Origin: Prostheceraeus crozeri
Taxonomy: Eukaryota > Platyhelminthes > Polycladida > Euryleptidae
Reading direction: 5' to 3'
Length of the DNA stretch: 64,000 nucleotides
Assembly (NCBI GenBank): GCA_907163375.1
Contig: CAJQUW010008025.1
Location: 248,001 to 312,000, forward strand
Shown here: positions 11,126 through 24,156 of the stretch, in pieces
Layout: each line of letters begins with the position of its first letter
Numbering within the stretch: position 1 is the stretch's first letter
Translations under genes and position numbers: made by a program
The notes under the pieces: model-generated
Told to the model about the DNA's origin: nothing
Database searches by the model: none
The model's input: the letters and a program-made list of their open reading frames with translations, nothing else

Positions 11126-12652
11126 CTGAAATGAAAGATAATAGCTGATAATTTATGTTTGTCCGAAAATCATTGTGCACGTATAGAGGTATTTATTTAT
11201 ATGAGGACATCAAAATAGCAACGATTTAATTGGAATTTGATTTTATGGAAGTCATACGAATTTAATTTTGACCTAACTCCAAAATAAGTGACCTAGAAAT
11301 CAAGTGACTACGCTTCTTATAAAATGTCTAGTGCTCAAGCAAAGCATGTTGGCTAAATAATAATCTATCATTTGCATGGATTAATTATTTGTCAATCAAC
11401 CTTAAATCATGCGGTCGGGACGTACTGCAGGAAGAGAAAAAACGATAAAATAAGCACTACAAGCCGCTTAAAACTTAGTCAGGCATTACATAGCGCGGAG
11501 ACTTCAATCGGCAATCAGATGACGAATCTTGCTACCGCACGGAGAAATATTGGCTGTGATATGCTCATCTGATTTACGACCTCCTATCCTGCTTGTGTGT
11601 ATTTTGCTCAAGTTGCTGAGGTCATTAAATCAAGCTATTTTAGAATATGATTGACTGTTTGACACCTTTAAAATTATTCAGAGACCTGACAATTTCATTT
11701 TTAATCGGAAGAGTCACATCATAATAGCTAGGGGATAGCTGCTTGTTCCAGTGGCAAGTTCTCCGATTCATTTCAAATTCCTGGCAAACAACAATGATAT
11801 GAAGGAGGTAGGGAACGACAGAGGAGGATATTGAGGGCACTCAAACGAGGCATTTATAGAGGCACCATGATTCAAGTAACTCATGGTGAAAAGTTATCAT
11901 TATGAAACAGCGCGACTTTATGAGTTCCATGAACACTTTGCAGAATTTACTGTGAAATGAATTTCAGTGGTTCTACAATCGCAGTAGTAGACTAAAGTTT
12001 GTAGTGTAAAATATTTGCATCAAGCAAAACAATTTGTTCAATATATAAATAATCGAGTGCACGAAATTGTCCATTAATAGACAAATTTCTATACATTTAG
12101 AATATCCATCTATTGACTCAAATCGAACCTGATCATCTATGTAGAAAAAGTACATTTTGACCTATTCCAAAACTTAAGGTATATCTTCTACATCGAATGA
12201 AGCAGTGAAGATCTCCACGACGAACAACTTGATATTTTCACTTCTCGGAGTTGACAGAATTGCATTTACCTTCAAATTCCACATTGACTCATCATGAGGG
12301 TCACTAATGCTTGAAGGAATGGGGCCAAAGGTGAAAAACATGTCCCTCACAGCTGTTGATTGAAGTGTTTACTGTACATTACTTCGAATCTCAACACCAG
12401 TGAGCAGCGGGATACAGAATCCAACTCAGTCCCATAGGGAGGAAATACTCCATGGGAGATGCATTGCTTGCCTCAATGTCACATTTCATTGACGACATGC
12501 AGAATTAGTCAACTGTTCAAAATTCATTCACAAATTTAGTTGAAATAGCGTTGTCAACCATTCTATGATGGATTGAATCGTCCTAGATGACAATTTCATC
12601 AAAATCTTATGGCCTATGTAATCAATGAAATCATAATGTAATATAATGATGA

Positions 12653-13024
12653 AATGAGAGCCTAAGCTGCAATATATGTTATTAACTTTTTTCTTTTTTA
12701 TTCACCCAATATTTCGGCTGTGACAGCCAGTTTCAGGGGACCAAAGGCTTGCAAAAGTTAATCTTAGTTCGCATGATCTTCAAAACTCTAAAATGTCTAT
12801 GGCAAATATCAAGGTCGCTGGCGCCTGCGGTGGGAACCGCCTTTGCAGTGCTATGACCCCTACATGTATTGCCAAATCTGCCATAGACTTTTTAGAATTT
12901 TTGAAAATCATACGAACTAAGATTAATTCTTGTAAGCCTTTGCTCCCCTAAAGTTGGCTGTGACAGCCGAAATATTGGGTGAATAAAAAAGTTAATAACT
13001 TATACTGCAGCGTTGGCTCTCATT
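12653..13024. repeat. Palindromic repeat with CGAAATATTGGG signature
   Basis: The two arms of about 165 bp are nearly perfect inverted copies around a spacer near 12,810-12,870. Left and right both carry GGCTGTGACAGCC next to the CGAAATATTGGG/CCCAATATTTCG pair and a stretch of A or T leading to GTTAATAAC. The outer ends read AATGAGAGCC and GGCTCTCATT. Similar GCC-CGAAATAT motifs occur at 29,570-29,600 and 38,938-38,960. This resembles ends of Penelope-like or fold-back elements. No open frame is inside. Confidence 0.7.
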
Positions 13025-16000
13025 CTAATCAAGTATGCTCTTAGAACTGAGTTTCATCCTATTTCATAATTTAATATTTTCATCCCTATGTTAAGTTCGC
13101 CGGTCAACGGTCTGTCATCGTCAATACAATACACTAAAGTTCAAATTTCTAAACTACACCATAAAACATAAGGATAAAATTTCATTCAAAAGAATCATTC
13201 ATATACGAGAATTTGTTGGTTGGATCGGGGGAAACTCATAGGACTTATTTCCTTGGTTGGTCCTGGATTTTAAGGTACGGTCCATCAATTCAAATAAAGA
13301 CCAAAATCGGCACGACCCATTACAGTGCATGCTAGTCCCGCCAGAAAGTTTGGTCTCAGATTGTTCTTATGACTACATGACATACAGAAGCATTGACTTC
13401 GATAATATTTTCATTTGCTCATCCCATAAAATCCCATGATATTATTTACGCATCTGATGACTGTCTATTGCGTAACTCAATAGGTGACCAACTTTTCCAC
13501 CTCGCCTCATTCTTTTGTAATGACTTACCATGAAAACTTGACTTGTCCTCTAACTCAATAGTTTGTTTATTTGCGAGCAAAAGTCATAATTTTAAGTGCA
13601 TTTTTCATGTTTTAAATTTTAGCTTCATTTGAATCTTCTAATGGAGCACCTTTTGTGTTGCAAATGAATGAGAAATTGAAATCTTCAAGGATGCAATGGA
13701 TATTCACGAGTCAGATCTGTTAGGGTGGATACTACCCATGCAAGGAGATGCGAGGACAACCTTGGGAATCGCATTCACATCGACTTTATCCACAATTGAC
13801 GTGATGGAAATCAAATGATGATAACATCTTCCTACGCGGGATGGCAACATGCAAAAATGTCGAAACATCATCGATCATCATGGAGCCGTGCTCGCGAGAT
13901 TTGATGTCCAGAATGTTGTGGAGTCCGATACCACACCGGAGTCCCCTATCGGTCAGCTGAGCTCAGGAATATCAAGAATTGGATATTGATTGCTGCACAG
14001 TTCAGAAAACCGACCTTCATCAGAAGGACTAGCAGGAAAAAGGAGTTTTGATGACTAGCATGGACTCCTGTGTATCAAGACCCTAAGTATTGACCATTTG
14101 TGACCATTCCATGTAGTATAGAACAATTGACCACCCTGCAATTTATCATAAAAATTTAAGCAAGTTAAATAAATCGATTATGTGGAATCCTCGAGGATAC
14201 TCATATAAACAATGATTCGAGTATATATCTGAAAAATATGCATGTTCTTTGCCACAGACGATGCGAAAGGATAAAGTGAAGACAGAAGTCATCTCTAAGT
14301 GATATCTGCAGCTTCTTGTCCTAGTATGATTATTGCATGCATTATGCAATGCATTCCTCATGATAATAATCAGCTTCAACACATCAAATGAAAGCTTTCC
14401 ACATTGTTTTATCATTTGCAAACGAAGACATAAAGCAGAAATAGCTGTAAACTCGCTGGCACCTCTTGAAGTAAGGAAGTCATGATAAAACCTGACAGTA
14501 CATGTATTGTCTTCGTGATGCACTGAAAATCGCTGATTTTCTGACTGATGGATTACCAAAAGAATCATGAAATCCACATTTACAATGCCAAGTGTTTTCC
14601 GTGTGAATACCACCTCTCTGAACACGGTGTTTGGATTTGATTAACGCGGCGACTGATCGGATGGTGAAAGAATTTTGACTCTTTCCATTCCAAATTTTTG
14701 AAAGTATAAGTGATTCTTGAAAGTTTTCAGATCATTTTCGATGCTTCCATTACACGACGCTAGAGTGACAACCAGGTCATCATGGTAGACGTAGAAATAT
14801 GATGGATTTCACCCGTTAGAAAACGAGGCAGAACAGGTGGATTTTGTCATCACACGTTTGTCCTACTAAGACGAGGTTAACGAGAAGTTTGACACCTTAA
14901 CAGGGACAGACGTTAAGACAAATCAGAATGTCTCTTTATGACATCGACGATGTGGAACATTTGGTTATTGACTTTGATTCTTGCTGAGCACTCTAGCTGC
15001 TATATTTACAGCTACTGCATCAATGTGACAGGAATGTTTAGAGCTTCAATACATCAAAAATTTGATATCATTCCAAATGAAGTTTGATCTCTAGAATCAC
15101 GATCAGTTCTGAGAGCTGAGGATGAAACTTCACAAAAGTGTTAAAATTCTGCATGTAAGAAAGAGGCAGTCGAATGATCATGGTCAGACATCGCTTGAGA
15201 AAGTATGTGTAGGATTTTCCCACCGAGAGGACTGTAATTTAAATGATGAACATGGCAATAAGAAAATATCAATTCCGAAGTTCACTTCTTACTAGAAGTG
15301 AGTGAATAGTTTTCGTGTAGTGTTCATGTCATCATTCCTTCAGAGCCTTTTTGCAGAATTTTCTATGAGTCCTGAACTATTTTTCAGATCAGAAAATTGG
15401 CTTCATAGCCGACATAGTAGCCGACATAGTTGATCGGGGATTTGGCTGCTTTCGATAACCTAGCAAAAACTGGTGCAATTGCGTTGATTCCTTGTCAATC
15501 CTTTGGAGGCTTGTGATTGCTTGGATGACGATATTTTTAACATAATACTAAAGATGTAATCATCTAATATATTCTTTATTCTATACTCAAAATGCCATGC
15601 TTGATAGCCTAAGTTGTTGTGATAATGCGATAATTTGTATAAAAGCTACATGTAATTAATTTTGCATTGCTAGCTGACTTGACCATGACTGTGTGCTTAT
15701 TCCACACCAAGCTATCATACATGATTCTGCTATTCCTGAGACTACAAGCAAACAATATAACACATTGATGCAACAATACATTCTGCATTAACATACTGGC
15801 ATCATTTCACATATTTGTTCATGTGGATTGATGTTCACCGACCTAATGTCGTCCTAAGACGCGGTCAATTTGCGCATGAGTTTAGATGTGTTATCGAAAT
15901 AATGATTGACATACCTCCACCTAGTGCTACATCATGGATATCACGACGTAAGTTTGATTTTCTGTTGTGGAAAATATCACCGCGAGAATGTCACACGTAA

Positions 16001-17128
16001 TTGTTCGAGTTTTAACTCTTTCAACATTAGCCAGATGCTTTATTGTGCAAATATCAGGCTCAGATGCCTTTTTCACTTGTTCGTATGGACATTTCTGGCA
16101 CATTTGCTATGGTAGATTAATCGGTGTGATAATTGAATGAGATTTTGATAATAATCTGATTAATTCGATCTAATGCGATAAATCCAGCATCAAGTTTGTT
16201 AGTCTTTTGACGCCATTCGCAGCGGACTTCCTCCTTAATACGTGCACATCTGAACAACTTTCACAGAACAATTTTGGACAGCCATCAAGGACAACTGGTT
16301 GAGGAATTTCAATGGAAACCTGTCTCTGATTGATTTTGACACGTCACTCACACGGGCCTGCGTGAAACCTGCCGGGATTTTATTACTAGCCAATTCCTAA
16401 AGAATACCAATAGATGAAACTTGATAATTTGTCTGTAAACCATGCACTTCTGTATAGGAAAAGATGCTCCGAAAAACATTTTTCATCATTTTTATTGATT
16501 GCAACTATTTGATATCGGCATTTGCTTTTGTCATGGACAGTCAATAATCCAGCAATTGATAGTCATCAATACCATAACCACTAATCTACTTATGCAAATG
16601 TCTGCGTACGTACTACACGCATTTCAATGCAATTTACCTACAGAAGTTTGAGATCCAACATTGATGACTAGAATATTACAGTGGTAGAATCTAAGGACGA
16701 CAAATGGAGCGTTAAATAGCAAGAGATAAGTAAAAACGGCTTTCACATGCAAATCAAAGATTGATTCATATCCTACTGAATTTTCCTACGCATGGAGTTA
16801 TTGTGCTCACATCTCCTACAATATCATTACATCATTTCACTTGTAAGCTGGAGAAAATATTTGATATGGATTTGTAGCAAGTTAAGAATTAAGCACCGTC
16901 GAAAATACTTTTCGAGTTACACGTGAATATTGCTATTGGCGGCAATGAAAGCACAGAGATAATATAGTTACAAGACCTTGTATATTGATAAAAAATCAGA
17001 TTTTATTGTATTTGTCTTACTGATGCACCATGATTCGATTTACAGTGATAAGGAGAATTTTCAGTGAGAATCAAAGCATGGTGTGGCAAGTGGGGATATT
17101 GCCACTTCAAGACGGAGTATAATACCTG

Positions 17129-17530
17129 TATATTTATAGAGCGCCATTACTTGGTGAGCTCATGGCGCAACAAAATTATACAACATTACATGTACCCAAA
17201 ATAACATAAACACGTCAGCGATTGTAAGAAATAAAGTACATGTATGTCTTCAAAGAGTGTAGGGATGCAGAGTTCCTCACGTCTCTTGGTAAGGAATTCC
17301 ACAATACGGGTGCAGCATAGGAAAGTGATTTTCTTCCAATGCGAGTCCGATAATTACGAGACTCCAGAGTTCGGTCATCATCAGATGAACGCAACGACCG
17401 CCTATGAACATATACGGATGCGAGATCTCACAAATAGGACGGACAAAAGCTCTGAAGAATCTTGTACACCGTGACACAAATTTTAAAACATATCCGTTGT
17501 CTGATACGACGCCAGTGTAAATCATCATCA
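17129..17530. repeat. Dispersed repeat of the TTATAGAGCGCC type
   Basis: It starts with TATTTATAGAGCGCC followed by ATGGCGC. Further on it has GAATTCCACAATACGGGTGC and AGCATAGGAAAGTGAT. These phrases resemble an interspersed repeat I recall as common in marine invertebrate and fish genomes. The two antisense open stretches here are therefore repeat sequence, not genes. Family assignment is from memory and uncertain. Confidence 0.45.
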
Positions 17531-18012
17531 ATCATGAATATTAATAATACCTCATGAGATCTATGAAAACTTTATATTAATAGCTTATCCATGAATAATG
17601 ATCTATTAAAGTACTGTCACTCCATTCGAAAAGGCGCTTGAGGTTGATTTAGAACAAGAGATACACATGTCTCCACATCATTTCCGTGTTGCACATCGCA
17701 GTATCTGCCACTACCAGAAGTACTCTAAAGTTTAACAAGGGGTCGACGGGAGGTTCCCTACTCTTCTGTTTTTAGCAGGATAATCACTCAGAGCATCAGC
17801 TACACCGCATCGCATTATTGTTGACGAAATTGCATGATGCGCAGCCAGTTTGGAGCCAGGACGGCACTTGTCTCCCCATCTAGATAAAACTTCAATCCTA
17901 CTTTATCATCAGCTCGCTCCTATATCGAATCAACAATGAAAAAACTATTGGTCTGTGGGTTTTGAGAAGTGGAGAACTTTTGAGAGAGTCGTCAATGCCG
18001 ACAGAAACTTAC

Positions 18013-18090
18013 CGCTGGCGCACGAGCACTGTATCGAGACGAAGAGCTCTCCTCTCCCCATCGGAAGCTGTAATGTTCACGCCATACAAT
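18013..18090 (-). CDS. Anosmin-1 short exon, FN3-2 C strand
   Basis: This 78-bp exon (26 codons, phase 0 at both ends) has a TTTCCTGTAG acceptor and a GCG|GTAAGT donor. It encodes IVWREHYSFRWGEE and a Ser/Arg-rich tail ending in SARAPA. The start continues KYE from the previous exon, matching human YKVFWSWMV in the middle of FN3-2. The Ser/Arg segment corresponds to the basic KKKRRK loop in the human protein. Confidence 0.82.
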
Positions 18091-20131
18091 CTACAGGAAA
18101 GATAAACAGATAGTGATGCGAATGAATTCACAAAGGATTCAAAATTATACTTTTATACCAAGTTGTAATTGAGAAAGTGCTTGCAATGAGGGATAAATTG
18201 CTTTTCAGTCTCAGTCGTGTGGTCAGAGAGGGAGAAGAGTCATGATCATCAAAATAAAGGATGCACAGTGCTTCGAACTCCGCCAGATTTTTGTAATGCT
18301 TATAGTTTCAAGACAATAATTTATTTTTCACCTATAGCAAGCAATCCAAGTCTACTTTGTGACTGATAATCACACTAATTTAAATGTTCATGACTTCTTT
18401 GTAATTTCAAATGAACCCAGAACTCGAGCTAACAGCCTTCGCATATATCCCAATCGTCATTGGCATCAATATAGACCATTTTTCTTCACAGTGTACATCT
18501 CCAAATACTGGAATATGCTGACACTGAAATTAATTCTCCTTCAGTAGATGATTTTAAGATGGTTGTCCATGAATGTTTCAGAAGCTTGATATCTGGTAAT
18601 TGTTTTGTTAAAACAGTTTTGTCGTTGTCTTGCCCTCGATAAGGGCATTGTCTTTTCTTTGATGAAATACAGATGTTAGTCGTATTATTATTTTTATTAA
18701 TTCTATTTCGTTTAGAGAAGAGATGCGATGCAAAACCTCGCACTTACAAAGTATTCACAACTCAATTTATGGTTTTATGTTGTCTTATTGTATTGTATCC
18801 AGCATTATCAAAATATTGAAGCACACTCGCAGTTACACCGTGCAAACTTATTCAAGTCCATGGATTATTGCTTATCATGTCGGTTACTACGTTGCTCATG
18901 TTCAATTGGGAAGTTCGCGGCGAACTGAAGTGCTGATAGGATGCCATATCTCAGGCTTGACGAGCGTTGGACTTAAATTAGCTAAGGATAGCTTGATGTC
19001 AATGTTTATATCAAATTCTTCATAAATGATAAATAATCGTTGAGTAAGCACTATGGATAATATGAACTCAAAAAATTCAAAACAGGTAAAAGTATGACAC
19101 TTTGGTGAAAGGCACATGACTGTGCTACGCTACCACATAGTCGTGCACTCACATTCACGAGGCTACATCAGCTGCTAAGTTATCCTGACTGACTTATTGA
19201 AGTTGGGAAGGAGAAATTTTAACATGTGATAATCAGGGTTCCAAGGGCAATCACCTGAATTGAACTTTCCCACCATCAATCCTGCACAAAACAGTCAATA
19301 GATGAATTCTAGCCTGACCTATCTTCAGCTCCGTTCATGCTGCATGTGACTATGATCGGTCATTAAAATACAGGTAAGCAGATTTGTTTTGTTCTTCAAA
19401 TGTGGCTTATTGGACGAGATTGCGGCCAAATTCGTTTTGCAAGTCCGGCAATCTCATTCCACTTGGATTTTGACTTTTATATCCGCTGCGACTCTAGCTA
19501 ACAGCGTCATGGAATCGCCTACTTCTTCATGAACAGTAATAAGTCGTTAAAAGAAGTATCCAGACATTGTTTTCACAAATTAGGAAGCTATGCGAGACAA
19601 ACTGCATCTTCATGTCACTCGAAATGCTTTCCACAGACTTGCGATCATTACTTCCGATGTCTCTATCGTTCATCATTGTCCACAGTAACACCTTCACCCT
19701 CACACTTCGGTCATATCACGCGCCAAAGACATTTAGCAGTCAATTTAGAGTTTCACATGTGCAGCAATCAGTCAGCTGGTCTTACACTTATACGAATCAT
19801 CAAACAAATTGGATCTTCCTGCAACACTGACGAGGAAGAACCTAATGCAAGCATTTTCCTTCCGAGAAAGTATAAAACTATGAACTCGGAACATCAAAAC
19901 ATGGATTGAGAAAGAGAAGCGGAAGAGAAGAGAACTGTATGAAATTAAAACACGCGTCTCTCCCTCGACTGACTCAGCTTTATCTGATGAAAGATGATGA
20001 TGACCAGCAGTAAATGAACCATGAACTATAACAATGGGTAATTGTCGGATTTCACTGAAGAGATTAGTGATTGCACTTTGCAGGGTTGATTCATAATCTC
20101 TCTATCACAGTCATCGTAGTCGTGTTGCATA

Positions 20132-20203
20132 GCCGTGATCGTCTAGTGGTTAGGACATTGCGTTGTGGCCGCAATAACCCAGGTTCGAATCCTGGTCACG
20201 GCA
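20132..20203 (+). tRNA. tRNA-His (anticodon GTG)
   Basis: A 72-nt tRNA with acceptor stem GCCGTGA/TCACGGC, anticodon stem TTGCG/CGCAA (20,158-20,162 with 20,170-20,174), loop TTGTGGC and anticodon GTG at 20,165-20,167. The T arm has GGTTCGAATCC (B box, 20,182-20,192). The discriminator is A, and the genome does not encode a -1 G, as usual for eukaryotic histidine tRNA. It closely resembles animal tRNA-His(GTG). No intron is present. Confidence 0.96.
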
Positions 20204-20210
20204 ACACATA

Positions 20211-20215
20211 TTTTT
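20211..20215 (+). terminator. Pol III terminator of tRNA-His
   Basis: A run of five T residues eight bases after the mature tRNA end, the usual RNA polymerase III stop signal. Confidence 0.75.
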
Positions 20216-20341
20216 GAAGAAAATTATTGCGTTTGTATACAAACCAGAATTACAGACTGACTATTAACTACAGACGTATTTTTGATCATTCATTGGATTA
20301 TCAGGAAGAGATAACCTAAATATAGAAAAACACAGTCTCAC

Positions 20342-20596
20342 CTCATATTTGGAAATCGGTAAATCTTTCCGCTTCGGAGGATCCCACCGAATACTGACAT
20401 CCACTTTGCGTTGATGAATCCTAGACACAGATTCACGGAGATCTCTTGGTGGAGAAGGCCGACGCGCTTCTCTAAGCTTCTGCTGAACAGTTGGCAAAGA
20501 ATATGAACGCATTCCTTTGCGTGATATGGCAGCGATCCGCATTTGGTACCAAGTGCCTGCCTTGAGATCAGCCAGAACTGTACGGCGGCGTGAGGT
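20342..20596 (-). CDS. Anosmin-1 exon, end of FN3-1 and start of FN3-2
   Basis: This 255-bp exon (phase 0 at both ends) runs from a CTTTCAG acceptor to a GAG|GTGAGA donor. It encodes TVLADLKAGTWYQMRIAAIS, then a linker ending RRPSPPRDLR, then DVSIRWDPPKRKDLPISKYE. Human anosmin has LTDIRPSRWYQFRVAAVN, PSAPPAPANLR and IVWDLPEEPDIPVHHYK at the same places. WYQ-R-AA and W-P-I-YE are strong matches to two consecutive FN3 domains. Confidence 0.95.
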
Positions 20597-23500
20597 CTGA
20601 AAGAAAGCAACATCTCAATGACAGACCGTCATATATGAAAGTTGCACATCATAAAATGACTATGAAGCCGATGACATGCACTGGTTATGTTGACTATTCA
20701 ATGTGCATGGACTCAACTCAGGTCCAGTGCAAGTAAATAATTACAACTGTCTAGTCTGTATTTCAGTCAACATCAACTGCCTCAGTCATTTTACCCAGTT
20801 TAAAATTACTCCCGCTTTTGATTGAATCACCCTCCAAAATACAAGAGTCTCCTGTTTATGTAATTGCTGGAGGGATCCCATTAACCTGATGGTAGGCCTA
20901 ATAGCAAAAAAAACAAGTTTTTCTTCAGATGAGCGCTTTTGGGTGGTCACCGACCAACATAATCATGCCTCCAGGAGTTTCCAGGAGTAATTCTATGACC
21001 AGATTTATGAAATGCACCCTCGTTTACAAAATATTTATGTTTTACGAATTCTGATTATTCTCAGGACTGTTTCTCAGCAATGAATTAAAAAATCAAATTA
21101 ATAATGATGCATATTATTTTGAAGGAAGATTTTCTTGCAAAAATATTCAAATTTCTTCAATGATCACAGTTTTGCGAATTAAACTAATTGGGGAGTTATA
21201 GTTAATGGAGAAGCCCTTGCTAATTTGATTTTATAATCGCAATAATGAGAACTCTATTTAGTGATTTAGTGCCACACTTCCACTTCTTCAAAAATCTATA
21301 GAATAAATAACAAATAAATTGACTCATACAGATGTAATTGCTTCATAAATTGAACGCATAGTTTGCATACTCTATGAATAGCGCTTGAAGTATGTAGGTT
21401 GTTCTGATCGTGAAATAATCACAGCTGTTATTGTCTGATTTACACAGTTGTTATAGTTTGAAATAAAGCTGTATCTGCACTGCATTATAAATAAATTCAC
21501 AACTGCTCTCTTCTTGCTCCAGCTTTAAATTACAATGCACTGATGTTTGTTTACAAATTAGTCAACAAAAGTAGACAAAAATATAGAATTTGCAATAAAA
21601 TGCAATTTGCTTTATGTGAATATTTAGTTATTTTTAATTCAACTAAATAAACAACCTAAATATGTAAAATTGTCAAAATGTCTAAATTGATAAAACTATC
21701 CACCTAAAGGTCCATTCACACCAGACACGACGCGGCGCGTCCGGTGTGGACCTTAAGACGCTAGTGTTTAGATGGCATTCGGAATTTCTGGCTGCGGTGC
21801 TGATTCAATACAAAATCGAAAGGTCACGTGAAGACATTTTCAGTGTTTTCGCTTTTGCATTGTACATGTATATTGTGACAACCGCCAATATCCACATAGG
21901 GAAAGCCTCATCCATTGAAGTAGCAAGAAACGAATATCATAACAGGTTGGAGGTGATACCTTGTATAAGTCTTGAGTGACAGAAACTGTTAAGGAAAAGC
22001 TTTTGAAACATCATTTTCAAGTCACACAGATTGTCTGTCTGAAGAACTGGAAATACTCACAGTCCACACGTCACAGTTGTTATTGTCTACCTTGGCGACA
22101 ATTCGCTTATAAGTTCTCGCTAAAATCTTATTATTTTCGCAAGAGTTTGACTCATTCTCTCCGTCCTTATCCACCTTCGTCTAACGGGTCATTCTGCCCC
22201 TCCCTCAAGCTAAAAGCGCTGATGTACGTGTGACATACGCACTGAAGGAAATTCCAAAGGTTAACGACTCCTCCTTGGCTGCTTCACTTTTTTTGGGAGG
22301 GGCCATAATAAGACCGTGTTGACATTCCTAGTGTGGGATGCATACCATTTGTTGAAATCATCATAACAAGCAATTTCACACACGCACACAACGATTAAAA
22401 GTTCAATGCAAAAGGAGGATGGAAGTAGTCATTTATTAGCGGCTTCGCAAATGCTAAGGACCTATTGAATAGAACTGGAGTACTAAAGATACGGACATGA
22501 AATGCTGTTGGTGACCATTCGTGTGATCAATACTGACAAGAAGCACGAGTGTAGACATCTATTTAAGGCAATGTGTACATGTACATGCGGAATGTGTATA
22601 TAATGTACATAACAATATAAACAATCACCGGAGCACCTGGATAGTTGCATTTACATACTAATAATATCATGATATATCTAACTATAATGCGTAGTACAAA
22701 ATAAAGCGTACACATGAAGCGTATATACAGGTGCATGTACAATGATTATATTAAGTAAACATGAAGCATGCCATCTATTTTACTGCTGTATGCATATTCT
22801 TGTAAATGGACCTATAATTTATTTCCTTGTACGGGAAATCAGTGTATCTGGGTGTTTCATCATTATACATGTATAATATGAGCCTATGATGAACTAAATC
22901 ATATTTCGTGTAGAATTCAAGACACAGCGAGAGAAAGTTTAGAAATGACAGAATTTTCTCCGAGGGCAGCGGTTCCGAAACCCCGCGCATCCAAAGTCGG
23001 AAGCGAAAGTTTCTAGACTGTAAAGCATGGCGGCATTATTGCGTCCTACGGTCGATAACTCAGCCAAGTTCTTTTCTATAGCGAACAAAACTTGCACCAT
23101 GTTAAAATGAAGAGCAGCTTAGTCAATAGAAACATTTTAACACAAAATGCTACTTGAAAGTAATTATGCTGACTTCGAATATCTGTTTGAGTCTTTAACA
23201 TAACCATATCCGCCTAAAGCTAATTCATGTCGGTCAAGTACTAAGGGGTAGAAGCACTCAGCCCCTTTTAACCGTCGAATTAACACTTCAAAGTCCAATT
23301 CACTTGCTTTTTTCCATGGTAACATGACACTTATAATCTACGGGTACATGTAGGCCTACATGTTTATTAGTGTACTTGTATGTAACACTAACACTGCATG
23401 TAGACCCCTATGAAATCGCATCATCCATTTGCAATATGCCACTTCATGAAAATTAATTATAGTTCACTTTACATGCTTGTTTAGGTTGCATATTATGCGT

Positions 23501-23941
23501 TCTTACAAATTTAATAGTAGGCTAGTTGAGCGAACCTGATAGTTGATGACAAAGAGGGAAGTCTGTCAAGCCTGTCGAAGGTGAGGTAAGAAACGAAGGC
23601 TATCTATACTTTCCCCTGTCGCCTGTAATTTTACTAAAGAAGCATCTCGATCAGCATAATTGAAATTTGTTACCATGCTCTCAGTCGAAGATTCATACAT
23701 TTCACGATTTCGTTCTGCCTATTTCAGGAATTCCCGATGTTGGAAAGTACGAAGCATCGAACCCAGAGTCACATGCAGTTTCCTTCGAGCTGTTGTTCAA
23801 ACCATTGACATGCTAATGATGAGAATTTCAATAACAGCCATATGTCATCTTATGTTCATATCCACGGACATTAGAGGAATAGTGACGGAAAAAGATGAAT
23901 TGATAGTGACGGGAAAAGATGGTTCAACTTTAGATGCTTAC
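20597..23941. other. Anosmin intron
   Basis: A 3.3-kb intron. A short palindrome at about 21,708-21,755 (GGTCCATTCACACC against GGTGTGGACC, flanking a GC-rich core) may be the footprint of a small inverted-repeat transposon. Nothing else assignable is visible. Confidence 0.5.
21708..21755. repeat. Short GC-rich palindrome
   Basis: GGTCCATTCACACC and GGTGTGGACC form the arms of an imperfect inverted repeat, enclosing ACGACGCGGCGCGTCC. It stands out sharply from its AT-rich surroundings. It may be the end or remnant of a MITE. Confidence 0.4.
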
Positions 23942-24156
23942 CATTACAAGATCGATCCACGGAGAGACGGCGCTGGGATTGAATTTGTATCCTTTATAAT
24001 CACGGATCTGCACCAGGAATATGATAGGATCTGGCACTGCACTAAGGTTGTATGTACTCCAATCCAGGACCATTGTCAAATGCTTCACCCGTTTACGTTT
24101 CCCGTCATCGCTCTTGCTGGTCACTACGTGGATCGTTTCAGGTATTGGCGGCAAAT
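23942..24156 (-). CDS. Anosmin-1 exon, start of FN3-1
   Basis: This 215-bp exon has a TTGCTTCAG acceptor and an ATG|GTAAGC donor. It enters in phase 1 from the WAP exon and leaves in phase 0. It encodes DLPPIPETIHVV, a basic loop (GKRKRVKHL), LDWSTYNLSAVPDPIIFLVQ, and ends VSPWIDLVM. This aligns with human FN3-1 ([23 protein letters not shown] and HWQTVAQ). A 166-codon open stretch on the opposite strand is a shadow of this exon. Confidence 0.88.

Larger units (their letters stand above)
11126..18012. other. Large anosmin intron (6.9 kb)
   Basis: It contains a palindromic repeat at 12,653-13,024 and a dispersed repeat at 17,129-17,530. A 159-codon open stretch on the minus strand at 14,146-14,625 resembles no family I know and may be chance. 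The rest is AT-rich without assignable content. Confidence 0.5.
18091..20341. other. Anosmin intron hosting a tRNA gene
   Basis: A 2.25-kb intron. A tRNA-His gene lies at 20,132-20,203 on the opposite strand, about 140 bp from the exon. Elsewhere (18,100-20,100) I see only AT-rich sequence with short chance frames. Confidence 0.6.

Noticed and set aside
14146-14625. 159-codon minus-strand frame in an intron
   Set aside because: No recognisable motif or splice context. A frame of this length is within chance for 64 kb of six-frame AT-rich sequence.
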